Shown: piece after piece, positions 5,236-6,050 of the stretch | How positions within the stretch are numbered: position 1 is the stretch's first letter | Layout: every line of letters begins with the position of its first letter | Assembly (NCBI GenBank): GCA_012033095.1 | Contig: JAAUPO010000163.1 | Span: 1-6,050 of the forward strand | DNA: 6,050 nucleotides | From: Synechococcaceae cyanobacterium RL_1_2 | GTDB taxonomy: Bacteria > Cyanobacteriota > Cyanobacteriia > Cyanobacteriales > JAAUPO01 | Reading direction: 5' to 3' | The notes under the pieces: model-generated | Databases searched by the model: none | Seen by the model: only the letters and a program-made list of their open reading frames with translations | What the model was told of the DNA's origin: nothing | Program-made: the position numbers and the translations under genes

Positions 5236-5583
5236 TCAGTTAAAATCTTGGGGTAAATCTTGACCGCGATCGACGGCTAAAATTACTCTTGGGCAAGGGT
5301 TAGGGGCTATTCGCTCCAAATAATCCGCCACAAGCCCAAGCTCTCGGTTTCCCTGGGTAATAATTAAAGTTAAAGTTTGATTTACTTCCGTTAAAAAATC
5401 AGTTAAATCCTGGGTCTGGTCTTTTCTGACAACAGTCAAATCATGACAGGAAGCCAATAATTTTTGGATTAATAAATAAATAGTTTGATCATCATCTAAT
5501 ACTAAAATCGTCCTTGGATTTCCTTGTAACCTCGAAGGACAAATCTGTGCCAATAAATTTTCTTTGAGCTGTCGGCAATCCAT
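5236..5583 (-). CDS. Kinase segment 1: N-terminal degenerate receiver
   Basis: 115 codons from ATG 5583. Residues 25-34 (TILVLDDDQT) give the first strand and acidic pocket of a response-regulator receiver, followed by the helix YLLIQKLLAS. Where a receiver normally has its phospho-acceptor (hydrophobic strand then Asp) this has LTLIITQGNRE at 71-81, with no Asp; the later VILAVD strand (100-105) lacks the usual Thr/Ser, and no conserved Lys is evident. It is therefore a pseudo-receiver, likely used for binding and not phosphotransfer. It could be a separate small gene upstream of the kinase, but restoring one base continues it as KILTDITIDPTLVSYWFQTT up to the TAG at 5175-5177. Confidence 0.65.
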   Translation of the reverse strand: MDCRQLKENLLAQICPSRLQGNPRTILVLDDDQTIYLLIQKLLASCHDLTVVRKDQTQDLTDFLTEVNQTLTLIITQGNRELGLVADYLERIAPNPCPRVILAVDRGQDLPQDFN

Positions 5584-5653
5584 AGGTATCAAAGGGATAA
5601 AAATGATTCCACTGTTCAGAGCCCATCTTAAAATTTGTCCTAATGCAACTTAA

Positions 5654-5662
5654 GCGTAAGTC
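5654..5662. repeat. Solitary MITE terminal repeat fragment GCGTAAGTC
   Basis: Nine bases identical to the right-end terminal repeat of copy 1 (1582-1590), without the rest of the element nearby. It is short enough to be chance, but it sits in a region with other remnants of the same element. Confidence 0.35.
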
Positions 5663-5663
5663 A

Positions 5664-5699
5664 CTCCAAACTATTTTAATCATGATTAAAGGATTGGAG
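5664..5699. promoter_or_regulatory. Extended palindrome upstream of the kinase, possible operator
   Basis: The core TTTAATCATGATTAAA (5675-5690) is a perfect 16-bp palindrome. Outer arms CTCCAA (5664-5669) and TTGGAG (5694-5699) are also complementary, separated from the core by 5 and 3 unmatched bases. It lies about 90 bp upstream of the kinase ATG (5583), a typical place for a dimeric regulator to bind. No T-run follows either side, so a terminator is less likely. Confidence 0.5.
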
Positions 5700-5762
5700 A
5701 GTTTATTTTGAATCTAAGGAAAAATAATACCTGTAATATTTAAGGTCTATCATCATTTAAAC

Positions 5763-5791
5763 CTGAAACTCTTCTTAGCTAAGGATTTCAG
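5763..5791. promoter_or_regulatory. Nested dyad upstream of the kinase
   Basis: Arms CTGAAA (5763-5768) and TTTCAG (5786-5791) enclose a perfect 10-bp palindrome CTTAGCTAAG (5774-5783). A second perfect palindrome, GTTTTAAAAC, follows at 5791-5800. AT-rich DNA produces short palindromes by chance, so function as operator or hairpin is uncertain. Confidence 0.3.
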
Positions 5792-5862
5792 TTTTAAAAC
5801 TATACTTTTTGAACCTGGCTCAGGATCAACGTTTTAATGCTAATTGATGACACTCCTTAATG

Positions 5863-5891
5863 AAGTCGCCCAAATTTGTGGATTTAGGGGG
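5863..5891 (+). repeat. MITE remnant: hairpin (right-hand) part
   Basis: 29 bases matching 2645-2673 of copy 2 at 26 positions. The hairpin is kept in shortened form: CCC AAAT (5869-5875) pairs with ATTT (5882-5885) and GGG in 5887-5891. The terminal repeat that should follow is absent. Confidence 0.55.
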
Positions 5892-5926
5892 TGGCTCCAC
5901 AACATTTGATACTGTTCAAACACGTT

Positions 5927-5960
5927 CTTACGCAAAAATTTCAATTCTGTCCTGGGAACC
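5927..5960 (+). repeat. MITE remnant: left-hand end
   Basis: 34 bases, CTTACGC to GGAACC, matching copy 2 (2573-2606) with two differences and the reverse complement of copy 1 (1555-1588) with one. Similarity stops after GGAACC. It lies downstream of the right-hand fragment at 5863-5891, the reverse of the order in the complete copies. Confidence 0.65.
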
Positions 5961-6050
5961 CTTAGTGGTGCAGAAAAGTCCTGAAAACCACTAAACTCGT
6001 TGTTTCTAAAAATGGAAATTATCAGATTTTTAACGACAGTTAAAGCTTTT

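Larger units (their letters stand above)
2689..5583 (-). pseudogene. Hybrid PAS sensor histidine kinase with degenerate receiver domains, split by four frameshifts
   Basis: One gene of about 964 codons now lies in five overlapping frames. Reconstructed order from the N-terminus: degenerate receiver, Pro/Glu-rich linker, PAS, second PAS with PAC-like end, HisKA dimerisation/phospho-acceptor domain, HATPase_c, degenerate receiver, helical tail. Such proteins autophosphorylate a His in response to a signal bound by PAS domains; the signal is unknown. No membrane segment is visible, so it should be cytoplasmic. Breaks: insertion in GGGG 5250-5253 or AAAA 5242-5245; missing base in CCC 4492-4494; missing base in AA 3795-3796; extra base in the G8 run 3188-3195. 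An in-frame TAG lies at 5175-5177. The start is taken as ATG 5583; TTG 5592 is an alternative, and neither has a clear Shine-Dalgarno. If the breaks are real, no active kinase can be made because HisKA and HATPase_c are in different frames. Confidence 0.85.
5584..6050. other. Non-coding region upstream of the kinase
   Basis: AT-rich, with no reading frame that looks like a gene. It contains several dyads (5664-5699, 5763-5791, 5791-5800), a short copy of the MITE end (5654-5662) and two MITE half-copies (5863-5891, 5927-5960). A minus-strand frame from 5683 overlaps the kinase N-terminus in another phase and is not supported. I could not find a convincing promoter, although a TATTAT box exists on the minus strand near 5726-5732. 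5961-6050 shows nothing recognisable. Confidence 0.55.

Noticed and set aside
5492..5683. Minus-strand 63-codon frame starting at ATG 5683
   Set aside because: It overlaps the kinase N-terminus in another phase, has no family resemblance, and the overlapping kinase frame shows a clear receiver-like fold.
1482..5960. Repeated blocks as a CRISPR array
   Set aside because: Copies are few, more than 800 bp apart, in both orientations and have terminal inverted repeats; there are no regularly spaced repeats and no cas genes. The nuclease is RecB-like but nothing around it suggests Cas4 in a CRISPR locus.

Overview
The window looks like chromosomal DNA from a cyanobacterium. It carries four perfect copies of the HIP1 octamer GCGATCGC (488-495, 1156-1163, 3996-4003, 4960-4967) and many CGATCG cores. 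Its recognisable proteins are also of cyanobacterial style: a small RecB-like nuclease and a multi-PAS hybrid histidine kinase with a helical tail after its last receiver-like domain. I cannot name the genus.

Layout from left to right. 1-214 holds no gene. 215-1281 (minus) is a protein family I do not recognise, with its C-terminal tail out of frame. 1282-1660 is an intergenic gap containing a 111-bp transposase-less inverted-repeat element (MITE-like). 1661-2412 (plus) is a PD-(D/E)XK nuclease gene split by one frameshift. 2413-2688 is the gap between convergent genes and holds a second copy of the element, whose strong hairpin lies just beyond the kinase stop codon. 2689-5583 (minus) is one large hybrid histidine kinase gene now split into five reading-frame segments. 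5584-6050 is its non-coding upstream region, with dyad-symmetric sites and two half-copies of the same repeat.

The dominant signal is that three independent genes are interrupted by six single-base indels. Each can be placed at a short homopolymer run, and putting the base back restores family-typical protein across the break. Motifs on either side are intact. This is either uncorrected homopolymer error in the assembly or very recent decay; the sequence alone cannot decide, but the pattern favours error. The only other defect is one in-frame TAG in the kinase, directly followed by a perfect Shine-Dalgarno sequence, so it may be a real gene boundary.

Biologically, the kinase is the most informative gene. 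Its catalytic core (phospho-acceptor His, N, G1, F and G2 boxes) looks active, while the receiver-like domains at both ends lack a recognisable phospho-acceptor Asp. The nuclease keeps its catalytic Asp/Lys but has only part of the cysteine set that related nucleases use for an iron-sulfur cluster. I see no CRISPR array, tRNA, rRNA, integrase or transposase, and no convincing new multi-gene defence system.
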